The notes beneath the pieces were generated by a model. That model saw only the letters and a list, made by a program, of their open reading frames with translations, did no database searches and was not told the DNA's origin. From Pseudorhodobacter aquimaris (GTDB lineage: Bacteria > Pseudomonadota > Alphaproteobacteria > Rhodobacterales > Rhodobacteraceae): a DNA stretch of 64,000 nt. The stretch lies in the NCBI RefSeq assembly GCF_001202025.1, contig NZ_LGHS01000067.1, forward strand, positions 1-64,000, written 5' to 3'. Shown here piece by piece: positions 45,882 to 55,367 of this stretch (position 1 is the first letter of the stretch; every line of letters begins with the position of its first letter). The position numbers and the translations under genes are program-made.

Positions 45882-47219
45882 TCAGACTGTATCGAGGTAA
45901 AGCTCGACCTGCTCTTCGGGGCTAAGCTCTGCCAGATAGAGCTTCTCTTGCCGTTTGGTCAGAGTCAGGTTGCGGATCAGGTCCTTGCTGAAAATCCGCG
46001 GCATAATGTCCGAGCTTTCAAAAGCATCGATCGCAGCCCCCCATTCGGTCGGGATCTGGGGCAGACCCTCTTGGGAATAGGCGTTGCCGGTGATCGGAGA
46101 GGGCGGCTCTACGCCGTCCTCGATCCCGTTCAGCGCGGCCCCGAGAATAACGGCGAGCATCAGATAGGGGTTCACATCGCCGCCCGCAACGCGGTGCTCG
46201 ATACGCCGCGCGGCGGTGGAGCCTGCGGGAATGCGCAGTGCCGCCGTGCGGTTCTCATAACCCCAGCAGATCGCGATGGGGGCGTGGGCATCGGGCACCA
46301 ACCTGTCATAGCTGTTGCCATGCGGGGCGAACAGCAGCGTAGAATCGTGCATCGCATCTAGACATCCCGCTACGGCATGGCGCAGGGCGGCGGTGCCTTT
46401 TGGTCCGCCGCTGTCAAAGATATTATCGCCCTTATCATCGAGCACCGAAAAATGCGTGTGCAGCCCTGATCCCGAATATTCCGGATAGGGTTTTGCCATG
46501 AATGAGGCCGCAAACCCGTGCCGCCGCGCCAGACCTTTGACCAGCATTTTAAACAGCCAGGCATCATCCGCCGCCCGCAGTGCGTCATCGCAATGCATCA
46601 GGTTGACCTCGAACTGGCCAAGCCCGGTTTCGGAGGTAGAGGTATCGGCAGGGATATCCATCGCCTCACAGGCATCATAAAGATCGGTGAAGAAGGTATC
46701 AAAGGCGTCCAGCGCGCGGATCGACAATGTCTCGGCGGCCTTGCGGCGTTTGTTGGAACGGGGCGAGGCGGGAACCTGCATCTTCTTGCCGCTGTCATCG
46801 ATCAGGAAAAATTCCAGCTCCATCGCGCAAACGGGTGTCAACCCGCGCGCCTTGTAGCGGGCAACAACGGCGGCAAGCGCCTGGCGCGGGTCGCCGTCGT
46901 AGGGCTGGCCGTTTTCACGAAACATCCAGATCGGCAGCAGTGCCGTCGGCGCCTCCAGCCACGGCATCGGCATAAAGCCACGCTCGGTCGGGCGCAGCAC
47001 GCCGTCCTGGTCGCCTTCCTCAAAGACCAGCGGGCTGTCGTCAATATCCTCGCCCCAGATATCGAGGTTAAGGACCGAAAACGGAAAGCGGGTGCCGCCT
47101 TTGACCGCGTTATCGGCAAAGCGCGCTGGGATGCGTTTGCCCCGTGCCTGCCCGTTAAGGTCTGCCGCTGCTACGCGGATTGTGCGGACCTCGGGGTGTT
47201 TGCGCAGCCAGTCTTTCAT
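45882..47219 (-). CDS. Second glutamine-synthetase-like ligase
   Basis: This 445-residue protein (MKDWLRKHPEVRTIRVAAAD) has the GS fold motifs AMELEFFLIDD, ETGLGQFEVNLMH, SGLHTHFSVLDD, NRTAALRIPAGSTAARRIEH and GGDVNPYLMLA. It is clearly different from the PuuA-like paralog at 42731 and starts three bases after the ABC permease stop, so it is part of the transporter operon. A gamma-glutamylation of the imported amine is the likely step. Confidence 0.78.
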   Translation of the reverse strand: MKDWLRKHPEVRTIRVAAADLNGQARGKRIPARFADNAVKGGTRFPFSVLNLDIWGEDIDDSPLVFEEGDQDGVLRPTERGFMPMPWLEAPTALLPIWMFRENGQPYDGDPRQALAAVVARYKARGLTPVCAMELEFFLIDDSGKKMQVPASPRSNKRRKAAETLSIRALDAFDTFFTDLYDACEAMDIPADTSTSETGLGQFEVNLMHCDDALRAADDAWLFKMLVKGLARRHGFAASFMAKPYPEYSGSGLHTHFSVLDDKGDNIFDSGGPKGTAALRHAVAGCLDAMHDSTLLFAPHGNSYDRLVPDAHAPIAICWGYENRTAALRIPAGSTAARRIEHRVAGGDVNPYLMLAVILGAALNGIEDGVEPPSPITGNAYSQEGLPQIPTEWGAAIDAFESSDIMPRIFSKDLIRNLTLTKRQEKLYLAELSPEEQVELYLDTV

Positions 47220-47222
47220 ATT

Positions 47223-48050
47223 TCACCTGATGATTTGCGGGCGCAGCTTGACGCGGCTGCGCTCGTTGGACGGCAGATGTCTGTTCAGCCGTCGGTTGAT
47301 AGCCCCGAAAACCCCCGTCAATGCCAATGTCAAAATGACGAAATAGAAGGCAACGATCGGGTAGGGGACAAAAGGGTTAAAGGTCTTGTCGACGAAATAG
47401 CTGGCATAGTAAAGCGCGTCGCCTTCCTGCCGAAAGGCCGGAAAGCCGGAGAAAAACACCAAGGTGGTGGCATGAAACAAAAAAATCGCCTCATTGGTAT
47501 AAGAGGGCCAGGCCAGCCGCATCATGGTCGGCCATTCCACCCGCCGGAATCTGTTCCAGCCGGTGATGCCATAGGCCTCGGCCGCCTCCAGATCGCCCTT
47601 GGGAACAGAGCGCAGCGCGCCGTAAAAGATCTCGGCGGAATAGGCGGCCGTGTTCAAAAACAGCACGATAAGGGCACCGGCCCAAGCCCGCGACAGCCAG
47701 CTGACCTCGGCGGTGATGCCGAAAATCTCTATCCCGTTGCGTGGGAGCAGGACAAGCGCCTCATAGGCGAGAAAGAACTGGATGAACAAGGGAGAGCCGC
47801 GGAACACAAAGATGAACCATTCGGCCGGTTTGCGGGCAAGCGGGTTGCGCGCGGCCTTGGCCAGCGCAAGCGCATTGGCAAAGAAAAACCCGAACAGCAA
47901 GGCCAGCACCCCGAAATAGATGTTCCAGATCATGCCGGACCCGATCAGCGTGAACTGTTGGCACAGGGTAAAATCCGCCCTTGGCAATAGCCGCTCACCA
48001 ATCCCCATGGAACGCAGGCCGTAATCGGCGATGGTTTGTAAACAGCTCAT
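47223..48050 (-). CDS. Polar amino acid ABC transporter permease (HisM-like)
   Basis: This 275-residue membrane protein has the EAA-type loop EAAEAYGITGWNRFRRVEWP and the Lys/Arg-to-hydrophobic helix pattern of HisM/GlnP permeases. Its ATG overlaps the stop of the first permease (ATGA). With that partner it forms the membrane channel of a family 3 amino acid importer. Confidence 0.88.
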   Translation of the reverse strand: MSCLQTIADYGLRSMGIGERLLPRADFTLCQQFTLIGSGMIWNIYFGVLALLFGFFFANALALAKAARNPLARKPAEWFIFVFRGSPLFIQFFLAYEALVLLPRNGIEIFGITAEVSWLSRAWAGALIVLFLNTAAYSAEIFYGALRSVPKGDLEAAEAYGITGWNRFRRVEWPTMMRLAWPSYTNEAIFLFHATTLVFFSGFPAFRQEGDALYYASYFVDKTFNPFVPYPIVAFYFVILTLALTGVFGAINRRLNRHLPSNERSRVKLRPQIIR

Positions 48051-48928
48051 GCGGCGGCCTTTCGCTGGGCTTCACCGGCGGCGGTGGCCTGACCGTGGCT
48101 CAGCCGGTTTTGCAGCCGCGTCAAAAACACCTCAGAGATGCGGGTCATCAGCAGGTAGAACACCAGCAGTCCCAAGAAGTAGTAAAGCCGCCAGTCAGGA
48201 TGCGGATAACTGAAGGCGCTGGTTTTCGCGCCGCCCAACTCCCGCGCCCAATAGACGATATCCTGCACGCCCAGCAAGAACAGCAAAGGGGTGGCCTTGA
48301 TCAGGATCAGCCAGAGGTTTGACAGGCCGGGCAGGGCATAGATCCACATTTGCGGCACCAATACGCGGCGAAACACTTGGCCTTGGGACATGCCATAAGC
48401 CTCGGCGGTTTCCAGTTGCGCGCGCGGCACCGCCTGCATCGCACCATAGATCACATTAGCGGCAAAAGCCCCGAAAACCAGTGCAAAGGTCACGACGGCA
48501 AGCGCAAAACCGTAAACCGAATGCCAGACCTGTGCAGCCGAGTTGGGCGGGACCTTGGCCTGAGGGCAGACGCGAAACTCCAACCCGTTGCGGATAGGAT
48601 CGGTCCAATCAGGGCAGCGGGCCTGATGCATGACCCATTCGATGCCCTGATCAAGCGCAATCACGAAAAACAGGAAAAACACGATATCAGGCACGCCGCG
48701 CACCATCGCCGTATAGCCCTTACCGATAATTCGCAGCACCAGATGATGTGATCGCGCCAGCATCGCCCCGCCAAAGCCGAACGCAAGCGCGACAGGCGCG
48801 GTCACGGCCAAAAGCGTCAGCACGGTGACAAAAGACCAATAGAAATCAAGGTGCTTCCCCGTTGTCAGGTAACACATCAGCCAGTTCAGGCCTTGAAGGG
48901 TCGAAGGGTCGGCGCAGCTTGAAAACAT
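48047..48928 (-). CDS. Polar amino acid ABC transporter permease (HisQ-like)
   Basis: This 293-residue membrane protein carries the same permease signature (ETAEAYGMSQGQVFRRVLVP) and an extra periplasmic loop (around residues 100-140, with two Cys). It follows the binding-protein gene after a 13-bp hairpin (48947-48978). Confidence 0.88.
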   Translation of the reverse strand: MFSSCADPSTLQGLNWLMCYLTTGKHLDFYWSFVTVLTLLAVTAPVALAFGFGGAMLARSHHLVLRIIGKGYTAMVRGVPDIVFFLFFVIALDQGIEWVMHQARCPDWTDPIRNGLEFRVCPQAKVPPNSAAQVWHSVYGFALAVVTFALVFGAFAANVIYGAMQAVPRAQLETAEAYGMSQGQVFRRVLVPQMWIYALPGLSNLWLILIKATPLLFLLGVQDIVYWARELGGAKTSAFSYPHPDWRLYYFLGLLVFYLLMTRISEVFLTRLQNRLSHGQATAAGEAQRKAAA

Positions 48929-48946
48929 GGGGATCCCGTTGCCGCA

Positions 48947-48978
48947 GCCCGCCCCTTTGTAGTGCCAAAGGGGCGGGC
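48947..48978 (-). terminator. Hairpin between the binding protein and permease genes
   Basis: GCCCGCCCCTTTG and CAAAGGGGCGGGC form a perfect 13-bp stem with a 6-base loop. No T run follows on the minus strand, so it may act by partial termination or by protecting the upstream mRNA. Confidence 0.7.
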
Positions 48979-48995
48979 CGGGGTATTTTTGCCAA

Positions 48996-49718
48996 TCAGT
49001 AGGTGATGGCGTCTTCGCCGAACCATTTCTTGATCAAGTCATTCAAAGATCCATCGGCTTTCATAGAGTCGATAGCCTCATCCAGCGTGGCTTTCAGTTC
49101 GGTATCAGATTTGCGCAGCCCGATGCCGATGCCATCGCCCAAGGGAACATCCCCGCCGATAAAGGAAAACTGGCCGTTGGATTCCGCCTGAATTGGCACC
49201 AGAAAATCCTTATCGGCAAAGACAGCATCGGATTCGCCATTGCGCACGGCGGCCACGGATTCGTCGGGGGTCGCAAATTCCAGCAGGGTCGCACCGCTTT
49301 GGGCCACATGTGCTGCCTGAATGGTGCCGGTCTGTGCCGAGACGACAGCCGTGGATACATCAATATCAGCTGACAAGCCGATATAGGCGCTGGCTGTCGG
49401 CGGAATATAGTTTTGGGTAAAGGCAAGCACTTCCTTGCGCTCTGCGGTGATGCTCATCCCGGCGATGATCAGGTCATAGTTGCCGGATTGCAGGTTCGGG
49501 ATGATGCTGTCCCAATCGGTTGTGACCCATTCACATGTCAGCGCGGCGCGGGCGCAAAGCTCGTCGCCGAGATCACGTTCAAACCCGTCAACCTCACCGT
49601 TGTCATTGATGAAGTTATAGGGAGGGTAGGCGCCTTCGGTCCCCATACGGATGGTGTCGGCAAAGGAAGTCCCAGCGGTCAATGCCAGCAGGGCTGTTGT
49701 CAGGATCAGTTTTTTCAT
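48996..49718 (-). CDS. Amino acid/amine-binding periplasmic protein
   Basis: This 240-residue protein has a Sec signal (MKKLILTTALLALTAGTSFA) and the SBP family 3 fold: IRMGTEGAYPPYNFINDNGE, GFERDLGDELCARAALTCEW and DLIIAGMSITAERKEVLAFT. It lies between the ATPase and permease genes. Its ligand is probably a basic amino acid or polyamine-like compound, given the catabolic genes. Confidence 0.9.
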   Translation of the reverse strand: MKKLILTTALLALTAGTSFADTIRMGTEGAYPPYNFINDNGEVDGFERDLGDELCARAALTCEWVTTDWDSIIPNLQSGNYDLIIAGMSITAERKEVLAFTQNYIPPTASAYIGLSADIDVSTAVVSAQTGTIQAAHVAQSGATLLEFATPDESVAAVRNGESDAVFADKDFLVPIQAESNGQFSFIGGDVPLGDGIGIGLRKSDTELKATLDEAIDSMKADGSLNDLIKKWFGEDAITY

Positions 49719-49759
49719 TGGTTTTTCCCTATCGTAAAGTTGTTATCATTCTTTGTGCC

Positions 49760-50559
49760 TTAGGCGCCTGCAGAAAGGAAGCCACGCAAACGTTCTGTCT
49801 GCGGATTTCCGAACACGGCCTCTGGCGGGCCTTCTTCTTCGGTGCGGCCTTGGTGAAGGAACACGACATGGTCCGAAACATCGGCGGCCATTCGCATGTC
49901 ATGTGTCACGATCAGCATGGTGCGGCCTTCTTCGGCCAGTGCCTTGATCACCTTGACGACTTCTTGCTCCAACTCCGGGTCCAGTGCCGATGTCGGCTCA
50001 TCAAACAAAAGCGCGCGGGGTTCCATGCATAGCGCGCGCGCAATGGCGGCGCGCTGCTGCTGCCCGCCTGAAAGCATCGCAGGCCAGGCATCAGCCTTGT
50101 CGCCAATCCCCACCTTTTCCAGATATTGGCGGGCTTTTGCCTCTACCTCTAGCGGGTTGCGCTTCAGTACAGTAACAGGTGCCTCCATCACATTTTGTAG
50201 AATCGTCATATGGGACCACAGGTTGAACTGTTGGAACACCATCGACAGATTCGTGCGGATGCGGGTGACTTGGGTGCGATCGGACGGATGGCGGTTCAAT
50301 CCCTCGCCCTGCCAGGCCACGGCCTCGCCCTCAAACTTGATCGTGCCCTGTTGGCTGTGTTCCAGCAGGTTGCAACAGCGCAAGAGCGTTGATTTACCAG
50401 AGCCGGACGACCCGATAAGCGAGATCACATGCCCTTTGGGGGCCACCATGTCGATGCCTTTCAGCACCTCAAGGCTGCCATAGCTTTTGTGAAGGTCCTG
50501 ATCTCTATGACAGGAACGCCATCGGGCGATGTCTCGGCGGATTGGGCTTGGGCTGTCAC
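49760..50559 (-). pseudogene. Polar amino acid ABC ATPase with an apparent frameshift
   Basis: The protein from about codon 22 is a normal HisP/GlnQ-type ATPase: LHKSYGSLEVLKGIDMVAPK, Walker A LIGSSGSGKSTLL, signature MLSGGQQQRAAIARAL, Walker B LLFDEPTSALDPE. The expected N terminus starts at GTG 50559 and reads MTAQAQSAETSPDGVPVIEI then R, where one G is missing (AGGACC for AGGGACC, about 50496-50499), so it is out of frame. Either the gene is broken or the base is a sequencing error; the first gene of a complete operon suggests the latter. Confidence 0.75.
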
Positions 50560-50641
50560 GAGGTCTCACATCAATTACGCTTTGCACAATTAAGGCCGTA
50601 TTCCGGGCCCTTTGCAACTGCGATAATTGGTGGACTTTACG

Positions 50642-51097
50642 TCACGTCCGGCTGGGGCGTTGGTTTTGTGCTGCCTGCTGACGTGCCAGCGCTGATTGCT
50701 GATCGGTCACGCCCAGCAGGTTTGCGACAAGTCGCATCAATTGGTCCTCGGCGGCGTCGCGTGCGCTGTCGGCAAGGGCAACGGACCACATCGCCTCCAG
50801 CAGATGGGTGCGATCCTCAAGGGCGGTGGCCTCTTTGATGGCGCGCGTAAAGCGTACGGTGTCGGGGGCCTCTGCCTCCAGCACTTCGGCGCGCGCGCGC
50901 AGATCTGCGGCTTCGGCCTGTGAAATGCCGCGCTGGGTGCCAAGCACCCGGTCGATCCGCGCAACCTCGGATTTTGCATAATCGCCATCCGCGCGCGCAA
51001 GTCGCACAAGTAGCGCCGCCAGCGCCAGATCGGCGTCAGGGTCGGGCAGGCGTTCGGGTGTCGGGGCCGTCAGGCGGCGGAGCAATGCTTCAAACAT
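50642..51097 (-). CDS. TerB-like protein, second copy
   Basis: From ATG 51097 (MFEALLRRLTAPTPERLPDP) this 151-residue helical protein has the TerB pattern LAALLVRLARADGDYAKSEV and DSARDAAEDQLMRLVANLLG with acidic residues in the two repeats. It is distinct from the TerB-like protein at 22441. Function unknown. Confidence 0.75.
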   Translation of the reverse strand: MFEALLRRLTAPTPERLPDPDADLALAALLVRLARADGDYAKSEVARIDRVLGTQRGISQAEAADLRARAEVLEAEAPDTVRFTRAIKEATALEDRTHLLEAMWSVALADSARDAAEDQLMRLVANLLGVTDQQSALARQQAAQNQRPSRT

Positions 51098-51247
51098 AGC
51101 CGATATATAGGCGCATCTTGCAGGGCTGCCAATCACAAGCGAGAGAGTGTGGATAATTTGATACAGTTGACCGTGATTCCGGCGTCGTTCATATTCTGTT
51201 AACCCATTTCCGAAATGCTCGGGTCAGATAAACCCAAAGGCATATTC

Positions 51248-52417
51248 ATGTATTCGGACCTTGCAGATGACGCGCATCCCACCGCCCCTGACTTGACGGC
51301 GTCAGAGCGGCTGGATTGGCTGCGCCTTATCCGGTCGCGTCGGGTGGGGCCGGTGACGTTTCACGGGCTGATCGATGAGCATGGAACTGCCGCTGCCGCG
51401 TTGCAGGCCTTGCCCGAAATCGCTGCCGCCGCAGGTGTGGAAAAATACACAATCTGCCCCGTAGAGGTGGCCCAGCATGAGATGTCGCTGGGTCGCAAGG
51501 CGGGCGCACAGTTGATTTGCTGGGGCGAGGCGGCCTATCCAAAGGCGCTTTATGGTCTGAATGATGCGCCGCCGGTGCTGTGGGTGATGGGCGATGCCAG
51601 TCTGCTCAACCGGCCCGGCGTGGCGCTGGTGGGTGCGCGCAATGCCTCCAGCCTTGGGGTGCGCATGGCCACCCGCCTTGCCGAAACGCTGGGGGAGCGT
51701 GGGTTCGTGACCATCTCTGGCCTTGCGCGGGGCATTGATGCCGCGGCCCATAAGGCCGCGCTGACGCTGGGCACGATTGCGGTGCAGGCGGGCGGCGTGG
51801 ATGTGATCTATCCCGAGGAAAACACCCAGCTTGCCATTGATATTGCCGAAAAAGGCTGTCGCATATCAGAGCAGCCTATGGGCACGGCCCCGCAAGCCCG
51901 CCATTTCCCGCTGCGCAACCGGCTGGTGTCGGGCCTGTCGCGCGCGGTGGTGGTGGTTGAGGCGGCCGTGCGCTCGGGCAGCCTTATCACCGCGCGCAAT
52001 GCCTTGGATCAAGGGCGCGAAGTGCTGGCGGTCCCGGGGCATCCCTTTGATGCGCGCGCGGCGGGGTGCAACCTGTTGATCCGCGAAGGCGCTACCTTGG
52101 TGCGCGGCTCATCCGATGTGATCGAGGCGATTGGCACGGGCGTGCCTTTGGCCCCGCGTGTGGCAAAGCCCACCACGACGCCCGTGCAGAAACCAAACCC
52201 GCTGCCCGGCCCGGTGCCAAACCACCGCCCGTTGTCAGAGGTCTCGGCGCTTCACAGCCAGATCCTCGCCCGTCTTGGTCCCAGCCCCTTGGCCGAGGAT
52301 CAGCTGATTCGCGATCTGGCCATGCCCCCCGCCCGCATCACCCCCGAATTGCTGACGCTGGAACTGGATGGCAAGGTCACGCGTCAGGCCGGCGGGCTGT
52401 TGTCGCGGGTGGATTGA
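51248..52417 (+). CDS. dprA: DNA-processing protein DprA
   Basis: From ATG 51248 (MYSDLADDAHPTAPDLTASE) this 389-residue protein has an N-terminal SAM-like domain, the Rossmann core VALVGARNASSLGVRMATRL, SGLARGIDAAAHKAAL, EENTQLAIDIAEKGCRISEQ and FPLRNRLVSGLSRAVVVVEA, and a C-terminal winged helix. It loads RecA on incoming single strands during transformation. It is upstream of topA, its usual partner. Confidence 0.94.
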   Translation: MYSDLADDAHPTAPDLTASERLDWLRLIRSRRVGPVTFHGLIDEHGTAAAALQALPEIAAAAGVEKYTICPVEVAQHEMSLGRKAGAQLICWGEAAYPKALYGLNDAPPVLWVMGDASLLNRPGVALVGARNASSLGVRMATRLAETLGERGFVTISGLARGIDAAAHKAALTLGTIAVQAGGVDVIYPEENTQLAIDIAEKGCRISEQPMGTAPQARHFPLRNRLVSGLSRAVVVVEAAVRSGSLITARNALDQGREVLAVPGHPFDARAAGCNLLIREGATLVRGSSDVIEAIGTGVPLAPRVAKPTTTPVQKPNPLPGPVPNHRPLSEVSALHSQILARLGPSPLAEDQLIRDLAMPPARITPELLTLELDGKVTRQAGGLLSRVD

Positions 52418-52552
52418 GGGGGCAAACAGCCCCGATCCTAAATGCTGGCGCAACAGTGGTTTTTCGAATGGGGGTTGGCTCCATTGACAATGGGGCCTAT
52501 TCACCCACATCTATTGCGCCGCAATTGGTGCCGTTTCGGAAAAGAGGTTTTC

Positions 52553-55300
52553 ATGGCTGTTGTCGTTGTAGAGTCGCCTGCTAAGGCCAAGACAATCAAC
52601 AAATATCTTGGATCCGACTTTACGGTTCTGGCCTCTTTCGGCCATGTGCGGGACTTGCCGCCCAAGGATGGTTCGGTCGATACCGAACATGATTTTGCGA
52701 TGAAATGGGAGGTTGCCTCTGACAGCAAAAAGCACGTCAAGGCGATTTCCGATGCGCTGAAAACCGATAATGAACTGATCCTCGCGACCGACCCTGACCG
52801 TGAGGGGGAGGCGATTTCCTGGCACCTGCAAGAGGCGCTGGCCAAGAGCATCAAGAAAGACACCAAGGTCAGCCGCGTCACCTTTAACGCGATCACCAAG
52901 GCGGCTGTGACCGAGGCAATGAAAAATCCGCGCCAGATCGATGTGCCGCTGGTCGATGCCTATCTGGCGCGCCGTGCGCTGGACTATCTGGTGGGCTTTA
53001 CCCTGTCGCCTGTTTTGTGGCGCAAGCTTCCGGGGGCGAAATCGGCAGGCCGTGTGCAATCGGTCTGCCTGCGCTTGATCGTCGAGCGTGAGATGGAGAT
53101 CGAGGCCTTCCGTCCGCGTGAATTCTGGGGGGTGAACGCCCGGCTGAAGACCCCGCGCAATCAGGAATATGATGTCCGCTTGACGGTTCTGGGTGGCAAA
53201 AAGCTGGATAAGTTCGATATTGCCACCGTCGATGCCGCCGATCTGGCGGTGCAGGCCGTTACCAGCCGCGCTTTGACCGTACAATCGGTAGAGGCCAAGC
53301 CCGCCACGCGCAACCCCTCTGCCCCCTTCATGACCTCGACCCTGCAACAAGAGGCAAGCCGCAAGTTCGGCATGGGTGCCAAGCAATGTATGGGTGCCGC
53401 GCAGCGTCTGTATGAGGCGGGCCACATTACCTATATGCGGACCGACGGCATCGACATGGCCCCCGAGGCGATCACCGAGGCCCGCGCGTCGATCAAGGCA
53501 CGTTACGGCGACAAATATGTGCCCGACAGCCCGCGTGTCTATAAAAACAAGGCCAAGAACGCCCAAGAGGCGCATGAATGTATTCGCCCGACCGATATGG
53601 CAAAGGCCGCCGATGACCTGCGCCTCGAGGGAGAGCAAAAGAAGCTCTATGATCTGATATGGAAACGCACAATCGCCAGCCAGATGGCCGCCGCGCGGCT
53701 GGAGCGGACGACGGTGGATGTGGGCAGTTCCGACAAGCAGGTGGTGCTGCGCGCAACGGGGCAGGTTGTGATGTTTGACGGATTCCTCAAGCTTTACGAG
53801 GAAGGGCGCGATGATGACGACAGCGACGAAGGTCGCCTGCCCCAAATCACCCAAGGCGAGGCCGCCGCGTTTGTTGCGGGCGCCTTTGCCGAGAGCTTTG
53901 CCAAGGCCGCCGCCGCGCAAGATGATGTGATTGAAGGCTCTGCCACGCGGGTTGCCTCTGCCGTGACCAACGCGGATCAATCGGTGCTTGGCGCGCAGCA
54001 TTTCACCCAGCCGCCGCCCCGCTATACCGAGGCGACCTTGGTCAAGCGGATGGAAGAATTGGGGATCGGGCGTCCATCGACCTATGCCTCTATTCTGACA
54101 ACGATCGTTGACCGCGAGTATGTGCGCAAAGACAAAAACCGTTTGTTCCCGGAGGATAAGGGCCGTTTGGTCACGGCCTTCCTGTCGAATTATTTCGAAA
54201 AATACGTGCAATATGATTTCACGGCCGATCTGGAAGGGCAGCTTGATGACGTCTCGGCGGGGGAGCGTGATTACAAAGAAGTCCTCGCCCGTTTCTGGCG
54301 TGATTTCTCGGCCGCGGTTGCCGAGACGGCCGATTTGCGGATCAGCGAAGTCCTGACCAAAATCGATGATTTCCTGTCGCCGCATCTCTATCCGCCGCGC
54401 GCGGATGGGTCCGACCCGCGGGTCTGTCCGGTCTGCGGTGAGGGGCGTTTGCATTTGAAAACAGCGCGTTCCGGCGGGGCATTTATTGGCTGTGGCAGCT
54501 ATCCCGAGTGCCGCTATACGCGCCCGATCTCGGTGGCGGGCGGCGATGAGGGGGCGGTGATTTCCCCCGATGGGCAGGTCTTGGGCGTTGATGATCAGGG
54601 TGAGGAAATCAGCCTTCGGACCGGCCGGTTTGGGCCTTATGTCCAGCGCGGAGAGGCCACCGAAGAGGTGCCAAAACCGCCGCGTGCAAGCTTGCCCAAA
54701 GGCTGGCCGCCCGAAAGCATCACCTTGGAAAAGGCACTGACCTTGCTGTCCTTGCCACGCCAGATCGGCCCGCACCCCGAGGATGGCGCGATGGTCGAGG
54801 CGGCGATCGGGCGCTATGGCCCCTATGTGAAACACAACAAGGTCTATGCCAACCTGCCGGATGTCGAGGAAGTCTTTACCATCGGGATGAACCGCGCGGT
54901 TGAGGTTTTGGCAAATAAATACTCCAAAGGGCGGGTCGCGGCAGAGCCGATCAAGGATCTGGGCGAGCACCCGGATGGCGGCCCTATGGCGGTGATGCCG
55001 GGGCGCTATGGTCCTTATGTCAAATGGGGCAAGATCAATGCCACCGTTCCAAAAGAGATGGAACCGGCGGATGTGACGGTTGAGCAGGCCATAGAGTTGC
55101 TGGCCGAACGGGCGGCCAAGGCGGGGGCCAAAAAGAAGGCGCCAGCCAAGAAGAAAGCACCTGCCAAGAAAGCGGCGGCCAAGAAGCCTGCGGCAAAAGC
55201 AGCCCCTAAAACGGCGACGAAAACGACGGCCAAGAAACCTGCGGCCAAGAAACCCGCGGCAAAGAAGGCTGCGCCCAAGGCCGACGAACCAGAAGCCTAG
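52553..55300 (+). CDS. topA: DNA topoisomerase I
   Basis: From ATG 52553 (MAVVVVESPAKAKTINKYLG) the protein is 915 residues. It has a Toprim domain (LATDPDREGEAISWHL), the active-site YMRTDG, a C4 zinc finger (CPVCGEGRLHLKTARSGG then CGSYPECRY) and repeated C-terminal RYGPYVK motifs. The last 55 residues are a Lys/Ala/Pro tail (KKKAPAKKKAPAKKAAAKKP), probably a DNA-binding extension. It relaxes negative supercoils. Confidence 0.96.
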   Translation: MAVVVVESPAKAKTINKYLGSDFTVLASFGHVRDLPPKDGSVDTEHDFAMKWEVASDSKKHVKAISDALKTDNELILATDPDREGEAISWHLQEALAKSIKKDTKVSRVTFNAITKAAVTEAMKNPRQIDVPLVDAYLARRALDYLVGFTLSPVLWRKLPGAKSAGRVQSVCLRLIVEREMEIEAFRPREFWGVNARLKTPRNQEYDVRLTVLGGKKLDKFDIATVDAADLAVQAVTSRALTVQSVEAKPATRNPSAPFMTSTLQQEASRKFGMGAKQCMGAAQRLYEAGHITYMRTDGIDMAPEAITEARASIKARYGDKYVPDSPRVYKNKAKNAQEAHECIRPTDMAKAADDLRLEGEQKKLYDLIWKRTIASQMAAARLERTTVDVGSSDKQVVLRATGQVVMFDGFLKLYEEGRDDDDSDEGRLPQITQGEAAAFVAGAFAESFAKAAAAQDDVIEGSATRVASAVTNADQSVLGAQHFTQPPPRYTEATLVKRMEELGIGRPSTYASILTTIVDREYVRKDKNRLFPEDKGRLVTAFLSNYFEKYVQYDFTADLEGQLDDVSAGERDYKEVLARFWRDFSAAVAETADLRISEVLTKIDDFLSPHLYPPRADGSDPRVCPVCGEGRLHLKTARSGGAFIGCGSYPECRYTRPISVAGGDEGAVISPDGQVLGVDDQGEEISLRTGRFGPYVQRGEATEEVPKPPRASLPKGWPPESITLEKALTLLSLPRQIGPHPEDGAMVEAAIGRYGPYVKHNKVYANLPDVEEVFTIGMNRAVEVLANKYSKGRVAAEPIKDLGEHPDGGPMAVMPGRYGPYVKWGKINATVPKEMEPADVTVEQAIELLAERAAKAGAKKKAPAKKKAPAKKAAAKKPAAKAAPKTATKTTAKKPAAKKPAAKKAAPKADEPEA

Positions 55301-55322
55301 GCCGCGGATCGTTTAACCCATT

Positions 55323-55360
55323 GAAAAGACTTGGCACGCATTGATGTGCTAAGCCTTTTC
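55323..55360 (+). terminator. Terminator of topA
   Basis: GAAAAG-A-CTTGGCAC and GTGCTAAG-C-CCTTTTC make a 14-bp imperfect stem with an 8-base loop, followed by TTTT. It lies just before the choV stop, so it may serve both directions. Confidence 0.7.
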
Positions 55361-55367
55361 TTTTGGG

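Noticed and set aside
52511-54970. 819-codon minus-strand open frame opposite topA
   Set aside because: Shadow of the GC-rich topA reading frame; no domains or credible start.
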